A stretch of 42,935 nucleotides of DNA from Lentzea kentuckyensis (GTDB lineage: Bacteria; Actinomycetota; Actinomycetes; Mycobacteriales; Pseudonocardiaceae), in NCBI RefSeq assembly GCF_002150765.1, contig NZ_MUYM01000066.1:1-42935 (forward strand). Reading direction: 5' to 3'. The notes under the pieces are model-generated. The model saw nothing but the letters and a program-made list of their open reading frames with translations. It searched no databases and was not told where the DNA came from. This document shows positions 26,001-33,463 of this stretch, piece by piece. The position numbers and the translations under genes were made by a program. Positions within the stretch are counted from its first letter, which is position 1, and every line of letters starts with the position of its first letter.

Positions 26001-27964
26001 CCGTTCCTGGCGGCCTTCTCCTGTGCCGTGGCCGCCACCTCGAGCGCCTCGCCGTGCATCCCGAGCAGGTCGAGCACGTTGATCCGGAGATCGGTCGACT
26101 CGAGGGTGGGGCCCACGACGCGGTCGTGCTCGTCGAGTGTGATCAGCGCCTGGTCGAACCTCAGGTTCGCCGCGAAGTCGCGGACGTTGCGCAGGATCAG
26201 CTTGCCCCGCACGCCGAGCTGGGCTTGGCGCAGGTCGTCCGCGGAGACCGCCAGATCCGGTGACTTGGCCGCGAGGTAGGCCTTCGACGACGGTGGCAGT
26301 TCGTCCAAAGAGGACAGCAGGTGCGGCAGTGCCTGGTCGTGCCACCGGCGGTTGAGCGTGGCCGGGGTCTGCCCCAGCATGAGCCGGTGGTACAGCTCCT
26401 CGGCCCGCTCGATGACGCCCTCGCGTGCCGTGTAGTACTTCACCGCCCGGCGGTGGATCAAGGCGGTGGTGCGGGGATCGTCCTCGGCCAGCCGCGGGAG
26501 CATGATCGATCGGACGTCCGCGCGGTGCACGACCTCGTCCCGGTGCGGCACGCGGTCGACGAGCATCGCCTCACGGGCGAGTTCGTGGAACAACCGGTAC
26601 GCGTGTTCCGTGTGGTGCACGGCGATTCCGCAGGGGACGGCGAGCACCTGCTCGATCAACTCGGGGGTCACGCGACGCAACGTCAGCCCGGGGTGGGCGA
26701 GGCTGCGCACGTCGGGATCGTCGATGTAGTTGAGCAACCGGTGGTAGAGCTCGCCCTCGATCGCGGTGCGGCGCAGGGCGAGATCGCGGAACGCGTCGTT
26801 CGCCGGATGCCTGCGCAGGATGCCCGCTGCCAGTCGCACACACAGCGGAGTCGTGCGGATCAACCCGATGACCCGGCGTGCTTCGGCTTCCGGTACCTCG
26901 ACCAGAGCGCGTAGCAGCGTGATCGCGTCCTCCGGTGGCAGCACGGAAAGCTCGGCCGACTCGAACCCGAGCTCCGGCGCGGGCGACCGGCCCGCGAGCA
27001 GGACCGAGGCGTGGGGAGAGCTCAACGCGAGGTCGTTCACGAAATCGGCGAACGTCTCCTGCACCGCGATGGACCGGCGCTGGACCTCTTCGACGGTGTC
27101 GAAGATGAACAGGGTCGACCGCTCCCTGGTGATGTCGGCGAGCTGCGCGAGCTGTTCTTCCTCGCGGAACCGGTGGGAGAGCGTGCGGCTGGACGAGTCG
27201 AGCAGCTTGGTGCCGGCCCGAAGCGCCTCCACCGCCCGCAGAAGCGCGGCGTTGGCTGTCGTGTCGCCGCCCGGAAGCTGCGCCGCGAGCTGCCTCAGCA
27301 GACCGACGACGAGCGAGGCGGGCACCGCCGGGTCCAGCGCGCTGTTGTCGAAGTTGAGGTACCCGACCAGCGCGCCGGGCACGTGGTCGAGCACGTGCCG
27401 TGCCAGAACCGCGGACTTGCCGGCTCCGCCCATCCCGTGGATCAAGAGGGGAGCACCCGGCGAGCGGAGGTGCTCGGCGAGGCGGGCGAGCAGGTCCTCC
27501 CGGCCCACGAACTTGTCGTCCGCCAGCGCCCGCAACGGTTCCAGCAGCGCGGCCAGGCCGAGCGCGCGGTCGATCGCGCCCTGGTCGGGGAGGTGCGGCA
27601 GGTCGAGCCATCGGGACAACCAGCCGACCGCGCGCAGCCGGGCGACGTCCAGCTGGTCCAGTTCGACGCCTGCACCGGCGCCGACGAACTGGTCGATCGC
27701 CCACTGCCGGGCGTCGCCGGGCCGTTCGGGCAGCCGCGACCACACCCGGCGCAGCTCGCTGAGGCCGACGCCGGCGACCGTCGAGCGGCGCACCGAGTCG
27801 TCGAGGCACCAGTGGCGCATGCCGGACTCGACGCGCACCCTGCGCGAGTCGGGGAACAGCACTCCGTTTTCGTCCTCGACGCCCAGCCAGTGCAGTTCGT
27901 AGTGGGCGAGCAGGCTGGCGCGCAGCCTGAGCTCGCGGGCGTCCAGGCCCGTGGACAACGTCAT
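23045..27964 (-). CDS. STAND-like NTPase with helical repeats and C-terminal CHAT protease
   Basis: This protein has 1639 residues. The start is ATG 27964, which overlaps the stop of the ATPase gene as ATGA; upstream open frame is not protein-like. The N-terminal 150 residues include ARQWAIDQFVGAGAGVELDQ, a motif I associate with actinobacterial NTPases of this kind. The NTPase follows: FVGREDLLARL at about 152, Walker A GMGGAGKS (177-184) and Walker B TLFIFDTVEE with Asp289. Winged-helix-like segments lie near 400-500, then long alpha-helical TPR-like repeats from about 550 to 1300. The C-terminal CHAT domain (about 1380-1625) has VVAPAGALHDIPWGLLPS, then His1521 in HLSAHL and Cys1561 in VVVIDRCELVE, and RTVVTPV. 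Both catalytic residues are present. CHAT is a caspase-like protease fold. Ligand sensing by the repeats, NTP-driven assembly and proteolysis is the family expectation; the trigger is unknown. Confidence 0.88.
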   Translation of the reverse strand: MTLSTGLDARELRLRASLLAHYELHWLGVEDENGVLFPDSRRVRVESGMRHWCLDDSVRRSTVAGVGLSELRRVWSRLPERPGDARQWAIDQFVGAGAGVELDQLDVARLRAVGWLSRWLDLPHLPDQGAIDRALGLAALLEPLRALADDKFVGREDLLARLAEHLRSPGAPLLIHGMGGAGKSAVLARHVLDHVPGALVGYLNFDNSALDPAVPASLVVGLLRQLAAQLPGGDTTANAALLRAVEALRAGTKLLDSSSRTLSHRFREEEQLAQLADITRERSTLFIFDTVEEVQRRSIAVQETFADFVNDLALSSPHASVLLAGRSPAPELGFESAELSVLPPEDAITLLRALVEVPEAEARRVIGLIRTTPLCVRLAAGILRRHPANDAFRDLALRRTAIEGELYHRLLNYIDDPDVRSLAHPGLTLRRVTPELIEQVLAVPCGIAVHHTEHAYRLFHELAREAMLVDRVPHRDEVVHRADVRSIMLPRLAEDDPRTTALIHRRAVKYYTAREGVIERAEELYHRLMLGQTPATLNRRWHDQALPHLLSSLDELPPSSKAYLAAKSPDLAVSADDLRQAQLGVRGKLILRNVRDFAANLRFDQALITLDEHDRVVGPTLESTDLRINVLDLLGMHGEALEVAATAQEKAARNGDTEDYFRLTAHILRLCELTNRLEDANTVAAEALQIAANLPPTVPHLQTRLQLAVQRLRFARHGAPVNDDTIGDLREQAILLHHLLGVRDVQRVPGLLRELAAEVGEHSLVVLVDALRSEGIDPRDADQVRAQFAQDPRVTNALRQAMSRTDDRYTLAKMVVLVLSFEGEPPEGTTRLLTELLQQEADDAVAGGTDSEYTKNLVEVPELRLPIRFPAATPDFDRAEALLRSVLKLDLGTNARAQALFAVENVAPTEAESRRALLKAAATFTVATEAFGELDRARDAAMSGDMELAAGYYSNAIAIVERERAAADLDSVALELVLTVRGLAFVALGELDRAEQDFRRVVKLAGNEHPGNSAAASRYLGQLAMLRADLPTAIAYYRDAEDRLGEAEAMLSAGLAVDAANLLNQHMYVLRAARAGGALAIAEHRAATAAYLRGDFRDASELARSANRRFTRRDEHRWAAISALTRMRAQFAMGKPPTVGRVAELAKRLREFRLSDEAAVAEALSVRVRLRRGDLESAVEQVYALPGAGNFSSIECRMALRLCRADLAAVRGKYQDVLVEAQQGFAELVNHPDRLGTLDLPAGTAVEGLTLANLAVDIAWRSRDPDLFDWLEHAKADVYRYDPRPVPEVVSELRIAARRRQQARFEGRSAEDVDTELGRRLRELPAVHPVCSREEVAAALGERALVSFGIAGDRYIAMIVTATHAVTVEIGTTDAVSTAAVKLRADLKVLAPDHLPESLVQVIGTSSSRFAEQLDTSLIKPLSRYIEGRELVVAPAGALHDIPWGLLPSLRGRATTVVRSASEWLRAERTEPPAGPAVVVTTTGQPVRDLRNAVQLSGEQATVAAVLSALDGAGLAHLSAHLVGGVGNPWFSAAELIDGPLVPSTIRLLSRPPSVVVIDRCELVEPFGFAGALIDAGVRTVVTPVNRVGNEACAATLADFYRHLGSGETIARALAFAIAKDPQSRPFSCLGADGTVDLS

Positions 27965-29046
27965 ACCGCGCCCCCTGCCGGCCCGAAGGACGCGTGTGCC
28001 AGCCTGCCCGCCTTGCGGCCGAGCGCGTGCAGGTCGGTGAGTGCCGCCTCGGCCAGCACCTCGTCTACGAGCGCGGCGAGTTCGTCGAGGGACAGCCGGC
28101 GGCCGGCTACGTCCGCGACGTGGTCGAAGAACTGCCGCAGGTCGTGTTCGGTGATGTCGTCCAGCGACTCGAGGAGCAGGATGTCGAGCACGTCGGGCGA
28201 GAAGTCGCACGGATGGCCGGTGACGATCAACCGCATGTCGCGCAGCTGCCCGGCTTCGACCTCCTTCGCGAGCTGGGCCACCGCGACGAGCACGGCGGGA
28301 TCGACGCCGGCCCGGTCGAGGCCGTCGATGAACACCCACCGCGCCTGCCGCGGCAGCGCGCGATAGCGGCCGACGAACTGGTGGACCAGTTCGCGGGCGG
28401 CCCGGGAATGCTCGACCAGCGGGTCGACGTCGGCGATCGGCTCGATGCCCATCCTGGTGGCGAGCTTCGTGATGAACTCGCCGGCCGAAACCGTGTCGTA
28501 CCAGTCGTTCTCGATGTCGATCACGATGAAGTCGCAGCGCATGGCCGGGTCGTCGCACAGGACGTGCTTGATCAGGTGGCGGCTGTAGGTCTTGCCGGAG
28601 CCAGCCTTCCCGACGATCGCCAGGATCGGGTACTCCTCCTTGAGCATCTGCACGAGGCTCGCCCGCAGGTGGGTGCGGTCGAGCACCGCCCTCTTCCCGC
28701 CCGGCCCGACCAGCATCGAGCGGTGCCGCTCGGCGCACAGGTACCAGTTCACGCTCGGCGCCAGGGCCGCGAGCACCTGGTCGAGTTCCGCGGCGGCGGC
28801 CGGTACCTCGGCGCGGACCTCGCGGATCAGTGCTTCGAGCTTGCCCGCGTTGGACGCGTCACGGGTGAGCGTCTGCCAGAGCGCGGACGGGGTCTGGTGG
28901 TGCCACACGACCTCGGCGGGCCGCATGCCGATCCGCTGCCAGATCTCGGCCATCCGGTCGGCGTGCCAGATCGCGCCCTCCAGCGCGCGGTGCAGCCGGG
29001 CGGCTGTTCCGTCGCGCCAGTCGGGCAGGTCGACCCACCGAGCCAT
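27961..29046 (-). CDS. P-loop ATPase with N-terminal effector-associated-like adaptor
   Basis: This 361-residue protein starts at ATG 29046, one base after the protease stop. Residues about 8-82 form a helical adaptor that aligns well with the first 80 residues of the protease (shared pattern P-A-x-V-x-W ... P-x-A-L-W ... then Arg/Lys-rich helix ending in P). The ATPase core has Walker A GKAGSGKT (146-153) and Walker B RWVFIDGLDR with Asp241 and Asp244, and a sensor-like VTGHP near 275-279. The C-terminal helices (about 300-350) resemble the lid of AAA/STAND proteins. The expected role is an NTP switch linking the protease to the CHAT protein. The ATGA overlap with the next gene points to coupled translation. 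Confidence 0.82.
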   Translation of the reverse strand: MARWVDLPDWRDGTAARLHRALEGAIWHADRMAEIWQRIGMRPAEVVWHHQTPSALWQTLTRDASNAGKLEALIREVRAEVPAAAAELDQVLAALAPSVNWYLCAERHRSMLVGPGGKRAVLDRTHLRASLVQMLKEEYPILAIVGKAGSGKTYSRHLIKHVLCDDPAMRCDFIVIDIENDWYDTVSAGEFITKLATRMGIEPIADVDPLVEHSRAARELVHQFVGRYRALPRQARWVFIDGLDRAGVDPAVLVAVAQLAKEVEAGQLRDMRLIVTGHPCDFSPDVLDILLLESLDDITEHDLRQFFDHVADVAGRRLSLDELAALVDEVLAEAALTDLHALGRKAGRLAHASFGPAGGAV

Positions 29047-29047
29047 G

Positions 29048-30055
29048 TCAGTCCTCGAAGCCCGTGCCGAGCGCGTCGAGCCGTTGCACCACGCGGCTGA
29101 TCGCGCGGCCCTGGTTGCGGAACGCGACGCCGCTGCCGTCGTTCGCCTCGACCCACTGGTGGTGCAGGGCGACGACCCGCCACGCCTCGTCGAACACGGG
29201 CGAGCCCGACGAGCCGGCGTCGGTGTCGGTCCAGTACTGGACGACGTCGTCGGCGGAGTGCAGCACGAGGTTGTGGTGCATGGCGATCTTCTTGGGCAGT
29301 CCCTTGGGGTGCTGGATGATGCTCACCCGGTCGTGGATCCGGGGCCGTGCGCTGTGACGCAGCGACAGGATCGGCACGTCACCGGGCAGCGGTTCCGCGG
29401 TCCGGATGACGGCGAAGTCGTCGCGCGCCTCGCCGACGATCGTACCGACGTCACAGCTGATCTCCACGGGCGTTCGCGGCTCGCCGTCGAGTCCGATCTC
29501 GTAACCGAACTGGGCGCGAACCGCGGTGGCCGGTGCGATGCCCTCGTAGAGGACGTGGTGGTTGGTCAGCAGCGTGCGTTCGCCGACCCGGAACCCGGTG
29601 CCGTACCAGCTCTTCCGGCCGCACTCGACGAGGATCCGGCACACCGCTCGCGCGCGGTCGAGCCCGTGTTGCAGGAACGCGATGTCCAGCAGCGTGTTCT
29701 GGTTCTCGACGATCTGACGTTCGTTGCCGATGTTGAGCCACACGGGCGCGTCGGGCATCCACGGGACCTCGACGATCGGCCGGTCCGCCAGCAGTTCGCC
29801 GACCCGGCGGGCGAGCGCGGGCCGGTCCTTGGCCGCGGCGCGCACCACTTCGGGCAACCTGAGCTGTTCCGCCGCCACGGTGAAGATGTCGAACCACAAC
29901 GCGCGTGGTGCCAGGCCCCACCGCACCAGGGCGGGGGAGAGGCCACCTTCCCGCAGCACGGCCTCGATGTCGGCGTCGCGGTAGATGGTCATGCTCACGA
30001 CGTCACGCAGTTCCTGCAGCCGCGCGTCCGTCCAGTCCAACGGGTGATCGAGCAT
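29048..30055 (-). CDS. Trypsin-like serine protease with N-terminal effector-associated-like adaptor
   Basis: This 335-residue protein starts at ATG 30055, with GAGAGG 6 bases upstream. The first gene of the three-gene unit, it lacks a signal peptide, so it acts in the cytoplasm. Residues 5-80 are an all-helical adaptor (LDWTDARLQELRDVV ... ALVRWGLAPRALW). The chymotrypsin-fold protease begins near 135: GTGFRVGERTLLTNHHVL with catalytic His167, RDDFAVIRT with Asp213, and TDAGSSGSPVF with Ser283. All three triad residues are intact. Such adaptor-protease fusions are known in multicellular bacteria, beside STAND or AAA NTPases, as proposed effectors of conflict systems. The substrate is unknown; one or both partner proteins may be cut. 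Confidence 0.87.
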   Translation of the reverse strand: MLDHPLDWTDARLQELRDVVSMTIYRDADIEAVLREGGLSPALVRWGLAPRALWFDIFTVAAEQLRLPEVVRAAAKDRPALARRVGELLADRPIVEVPWMPDAPVWLNIGNERQIVENQNTLLDIAFLQHGLDRARAVCRILVECGRKSWYGTGFRVGERTLLTNHHVLYEGIAPATAVRAQFGYEIGLDGEPRTPVEISCDVGTIVGEARDDFAVIRTAEPLPGDVPILSLRHSARPRIHDRVSIIQHPKGLPKKIAMHHNLVLHSADDVVQYWTDTDAGSSGSPVFDEAWRVVALHHQWVEANDGSGVAFRNQGRAISRVVQRLDALGTGFED

Positions 30056-30236
30056 CCGGTGCCTCTCGGGTGGTTCGCGCCCGCATGATCACACCACGGC
30101 TCCGGTTTCGGGCGCCTCCAGGGGCGCTTCACCCGTTCGGGCGCCGATGACAATCGGACAGAAACGCTCACATCTTCACTCGCAGTCAAACAGCGACCAA
30201 CAGCGATCACCACGGTCGTGAGCTGCAAACATCGGA

Positions 30237-30258
30237 GGACCGGAACTAGAACCGGTCC
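30237..30258. repeat. Short inverted repeat in the divergent gap
   Basis: GGACCGG and CCGGTCC are perfect 7-bp arms around AACTAGAA. It lies about 180 bases before the protease start and 54 bases before the -35 of the plus promoter. It could bind a regulator of either side, or be a chance hairpin. Confidence 0.4.
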
Positions 30259-30311
30259 GCCAGACCCGTTGTAACCGCTCTCATCACCGTGGCAACCTGC
30301 CCGAACGACGG

Positions 30312-30340
30312 TTGACACCCTCGAAACGCCCGCGTTCAAT
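30312..30340 (+). promoter_or_regulatory. Promoter of the glycan operon
   Basis: TTGACA (30312-30317, a perfect -35) is followed by 17 bases and TTCAAT (30335-30340, four of six -10 positions). Predicted transcription start is near 30347, just before the palindrome. This is one of the clearest vegetative-type promoters in the window. Confidence 0.65.
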
Positions 30341-30350
30341 GCCCGCAAAT

Positions 30351-30362
30351 ATCCTATAGGAT
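30351..30362. promoter_or_regulatory. Candidate GntR operator
   Basis: ATCCTATAGGAT is a perfect 12-bp palindrome at about +5 to +16 of the predicted transcript, 20 bases before the dehydratase start. Position and AT-rich centre fit repression by a GntR/FCD regulator, and such a gene ends the same operon (39725). Release would occur when a pathway sugar acid or sugar binds. Confidence 0.6.
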
Positions 30363-30382
30363 CAGAGATCCGAGGAGTGGGC

Positions 30383-31471
30383 GTGGCAAAGGTGCTCCGT
30401 GCCGAGGCGTTCCAGGTCGACGTTCCCGTCGAGACCCTGCGTACGGACGCGGTCCAGCAGTTCGTCAAGCAGGAGACCGTCTTCGTCGAGATCACGACCG
30501 ACGACGGCCTCACCGGACTCGGATACGCCTACACGATCGGCACGGGCGGCAGCTCGGTCCTCGCTCTCCTGAAGGACCACCTGCTGCCCCGCCTCGTCGA
30601 CGCGGACGCGCGCCGGATCGAGCGGATCTGGCAGGACCTGTTCGCGAGCACGCGCAGCACCACGGTCGGCGCGATCACCTCGCTCGCGCTGGCCACCGTC
30701 GACACCGCGCTGTGGGACCTGCACTGCCTGCGCGCCGGGGAACCGTTGTGGCGCATGGCAGGCGGCTTCCGGCAGGAGGTGCCGCTGTACGACACCGAGG
30801 GCGGCTGGCTGCACCTGAGCACCGAGGAGCTCGTCGCGGGCGCCAAGGAGACGGCCGCGCAGGGCTGGCAGGGCATCAAGATGAAGGTCGGCAAGCCCGA
30901 CCTGACCGAGGACGTCGAACGCCTCGAAGCCGTCCGGGAAGCCGTCGGCGAGCGGTTCGCGATCATGGTCGACGCCAACCAGTCCATGACGTCGGCCGAG
31001 GCCATCCGGCGCGCGGACGCGTTCCGGGACCTCAACCTCGCCTGGCTCGAAGAACCGCTGCCGGCCGACGACGTCAGCGGGCACGAACGGCTCGTCCGAA
31101 GCACGAGCATCCCCATCGCGGTGGGGGAGTCGCTGTACTCGGTGGCCCAGTTCCGCGAGTACCTCGAACGCGGTGCCGCCTCGATCGTCCAGGTCGACGC
31201 GGCACGGATCGGCGGCATCACGCCGTTCCTCAAGGTCGCGCACGTCGCGGAGGCGTTCAACGCCGACGTCTGCCCGCACTTCCTGATGGAGTTGCACGTC
31301 AGCCTCGCCGCCGCGCTGCCCAACGGGAAGTTCGTCGAGCACATCCCGCAGCTGCGCGCCATCACCAGGAGCGAGCTGAACGTCCACAACGGACACGCAC
31401 TCGCACCTGACACGCCAGGTCTCGGCATCGACTGGGACCGCGACGCGATGGACGACCTCAGGGTCGCCTGA
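30383..31471 (+). CDS. Enolase-superfamily sugar acid dehydratase (mandelate racemase subgroup)
   Basis: This 362-residue enzyme starts at GTG 30383, with GAGGAG 5 bases upstream; GTG 30377 overlaps that site and is less likely. The capping domain is followed by the TIM-barrel with the full mandelate racemase set: Lys166-x-Lys168 in IKMKVG, metal ligands Asp197 (VDANQ), Glu223 (LEEPL) and Glu249 (GES), and catalytic His299 in CPHFLMELH with an Asp partner in VQVDAARIGG. The C-terminal pattern VEHIPQL is close to galactarate/talarate and related aldonate dehydratases. It should abstract the alpha-proton of a sugar acid and lose water. The exact substrate is unknown. It is the first gene of the operon. 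Confidence 0.88.
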   Translation: MAKVLRAEAFQVDVPVETLRTDAVQQFVKQETVFVEITTDDGLTGLGYAYTIGTGGSSVLALLKDHLLPRLVDADARRIERIWQDLFASTRSTTVGAITSLALATVDTALWDLHCLRAGEPLWRMAGGFRQEVPLYDTEGGWLHLSTEELVAGAKETAAQGWQGIKMKVGKPDLTEDVERLEAVREAVGERFAIMVDANQSMTSAEAIRRADAFRDLNLAWLEEPLPADDVSGHERLVRSTSIPIAVGESLYSVAQFREYLERGAASIVQVDAARIGGITPFLKVAHVAEAFNADVCPHFLMELHVSLAAALPNGKFVEHIPQLRAITRSELNVHNGHALAPDTPGLGIDWDRDAMDDLRVA

Positions 31472-31500
31472 AAACCGCCGGAAATCACAAAGGAGTGGTC

Positions 31501-33441
31501 TTGAGAGCGTTAGGTGTCGTTGCCGGCCTGCTCGCGTCACTGATCGCGGTACCCGCGGCAGCCGAAGTCCAGCCGCAGAAGATCGCCGAGAAGCCCTACA
31601 TGGGTTGGAGCAGCTGGAGTCTGCAGGCGACCAACTACCCCGGTGTGAACCCGGACGGCCCGGCCAGCTGGCTGAACGAGAAGAACGTGGTGGCGCAGGC
31701 GGACGTCCTCGCGGCGAGGTTCAAGAAGCACGGCTACAACCACGTCAACGTCGACGCGGGCTGGCTCGGGTCGTTCGACGAGTACGGCCGGCCGGTCGCG
31801 GACCCCAAGAAGTTCCCGCACGGCATGAAGTGGCTCGGCGACTACGTGCACGGCAAGGGCCTCAAGTACGGCTCGTACCTCGCGGTCGGCCTGGACCTCA
31901 AGGCGTACAACGACGGCAACACGCCGATCTACAACGCCCCCGGCTGCACCACCAAGGACATCGTCTACCCGGACCTGCGCAAGACCAACGGGTGGGACAT
32001 GGCCTACAAGATGAACTTCGACAACCCGTGCTCGCAGAAGTACATCGACTCGATCGCGCAGGTCATCGCCGGGTACGGGGTCGACTTCCTGAAGCTCGAC
32101 GGCGTCGGCCCCGGCAGCTTCAAGGGCGGCGAGCGCTACGACAACACGACCGACGTCAAGGCGTGGAACACCGCGCTCAGGAACACCGGCCGCCCGATCG
32201 AGTTCCTGATCTCCTGGGCGCTGAGCCACCGGCAGGCCGACGTGTGGAAGGCCAACACCAACGGCTGGCGCGTCGACACCGACGTCGAGTGCTACTGCCC
32301 GACGCTCGTCACCTGGAACCAGTCGGTGAAGCAGCGGTGGAACGACGTCGTGCAGTGGATCGACGACGCCGGGCCCGGACGCTGGAACAACCTCGACAGC
32401 CTCAACGTCGGCAACGGCGAGATGGACGGCATCACCGAGGCCGAGCGCCGCAGCTACATGACGCTGTGGGCGATCTCGAACTCCCCGCTGTACCTGGGCG
32501 ACGACCTGACGAAGATCGACGACTTCGGGTATCGGCTGCTCACCAACGACGAGGTCATCGGGATCAACCAGGCCGGCGTCCCGGCCCGTCCGGTCGACCA
32601 GTTCTCCGACCAGCAGGTCTGGTACGCCCGCAACGCCGACGGCAGCTTCACCGTGGCGCTGTTCAACCTCGGCTCGAAGCCCGCGACCGTCACCGCGGAC
32701 TTCGCACAGCTCGGCATCACCGGCACCGCCAAGCTCCGCGACGTCTGGGACCGCAAGGACATCGGCCAGGCCAAGGGCTCGTTCAGCGCCGACCTGCCGG
32801 TGCACGGCACGAAGCTGCTGAAGGTCACCCCGCGCACCGCCGTCGCACCCGCCGTGGTCCAGGGCACCGGTGCCACGCCGACCAGCGTGTCGCTGAAGTG
32901 GCAGGGCCGCTCCGGCGTCCGTTACGACGTCTACGCGGGCACCAAGAAGGTCGCGACGACCACCTCGACGAACGCGACCGTCACCGGCCTCACCCCGGCG
33001 ACCTCCTACGAGTTCACCGTCGTGCGGAACGGCAACCGCTCGAAGCCGGTTTCCTTTGTGACGCCGAAGGAATCCGTCACCTACGAGGCGGAGAAGGGCA
33101 GCCCAGGCGGCGGCGCGACCGTCTACGGCTGCGCGTGCTCGAACGGCAACAAGGTCGGTTTCATCGGCGGTAGCGGCGTTCTGACGATGCCGACGGTCAC
33201 CGTGCCGCGCGAAGGCACCTACCTGGTCGAGCTGAACTACGTCGACGCGAGCTCCAGCCGGACCGGCGTCGTCACGGTGAACGGCACCGGCTTCAAGCTG
33301 CCCGTGGCCGGCTCCAACGACGACAACTGGAACGCGCCGCAGAAGGTCACCGTCCCGATCTACCTGCTGGCCGGCAACAACACCATCAGGTTCGGCAACC
33401 CGGACGACTCCGTGTTCGACGTCGACAGCATCCGCATCTGA
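31501..33441 (+). CDS. Secreted GH27 glycosidase with Fn3-like and CBM35-like modules
   Basis: The protein has 646 residues. The start is TTG 31501, placed 5 bases after AAGGAG; an in-frame GTG at 31495 overlaps that site. A signal peptide ends near residue 20 (VPAAA). The GH27 barrel (about 28-430) opens with PYMGWSSWS. The nucleophile is Asp200 in VDFLKLDGVG and the acid/base Asp261 in WRVDTDVEC. A Fn3-like linker lies near 455-525, and a CBM35-like beta-sandwich from TYEAEKGSPGG (about 528) to the end. GH27 includes alpha-galactosidases and beta-L-arabinopyranosidases; I cannot tell which. It acts outside the cell on plant-type glycans bound through the C-terminal module. Confidence 0.9.
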   Translation: MRALGVVAGLLASLIAVPAAAEVQPQKIAEKPYMGWSSWSLQATNYPGVNPDGPASWLNEKNVVAQADVLAARFKKHGYNHVNVDAGWLGSFDEYGRPVADPKKFPHGMKWLGDYVHGKGLKYGSYLAVGLDLKAYNDGNTPIYNAPGCTTKDIVYPDLRKTNGWDMAYKMNFDNPCSQKYIDSIAQVIAGYGVDFLKLDGVGPGSFKGGERYDNTTDVKAWNTALRNTGRPIEFLISWALSHRQADVWKANTNGWRVDTDVECYCPTLVTWNQSVKQRWNDVVQWIDDAGPGRWNNLDSLNVGNGEMDGITEAERRSYMTLWAISNSPLYLGDDLTKIDDFGYRLLTNDEVIGINQAGVPARPVDQFSDQQVWYARNADGSFTVALFNLGSKPATVTADFAQLGITGTAKLRDVWDRKDIGQAKGSFSADLPVHGTKLLKVTPRTAVAPAVVQGTGATPTSVSLKWQGRSGVRYDVYAGTKKVATTTSTNATVTGLTPATSYEFTVVRNGNRSKPVSFVTPKESVTYEAEKGSPGGGATVYGCACSNGNKVGFIGGSGVLTMPTVTVPREGTYLVELNYVDASSSRTGVVTVNGTGFKLPVAGSNDDNWNAPQKVTVPIYLLAGNNTIRFGNPDDSVFDVDSIRI

Positions 33442-33463
33442 CCCCTGAACTGGAGGCGTCGTG

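Larger units (their letters stand above)
30056..30382. other. Divergent regulatory region between protease system and glycan operon
   Basis: This 327-base gap has no coding sequence. It holds the start-side signals of both operons. On the minus strand GAGAGG (30062-30067) is the ribosome binding site of the protease gene, and TTGACT (complement of 30184-30189) is a possible -35 with no clear -10. On the plus strand a better promoter and a 12-bp palindrome lie at 30312-30362. A separate inverted repeat lies at 30237-30258. Confidence 0.7.

Noticed and set aside
27965..28738. N-terminal extension of the CHAT protein to 1897 residues
   Set aside because: The extra part lies in another frame of the ATPase gene and is Arg/Gly/Pro-rich shadow sequence. 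The ATG at 27964 with an ATGA overlap is the natural start.
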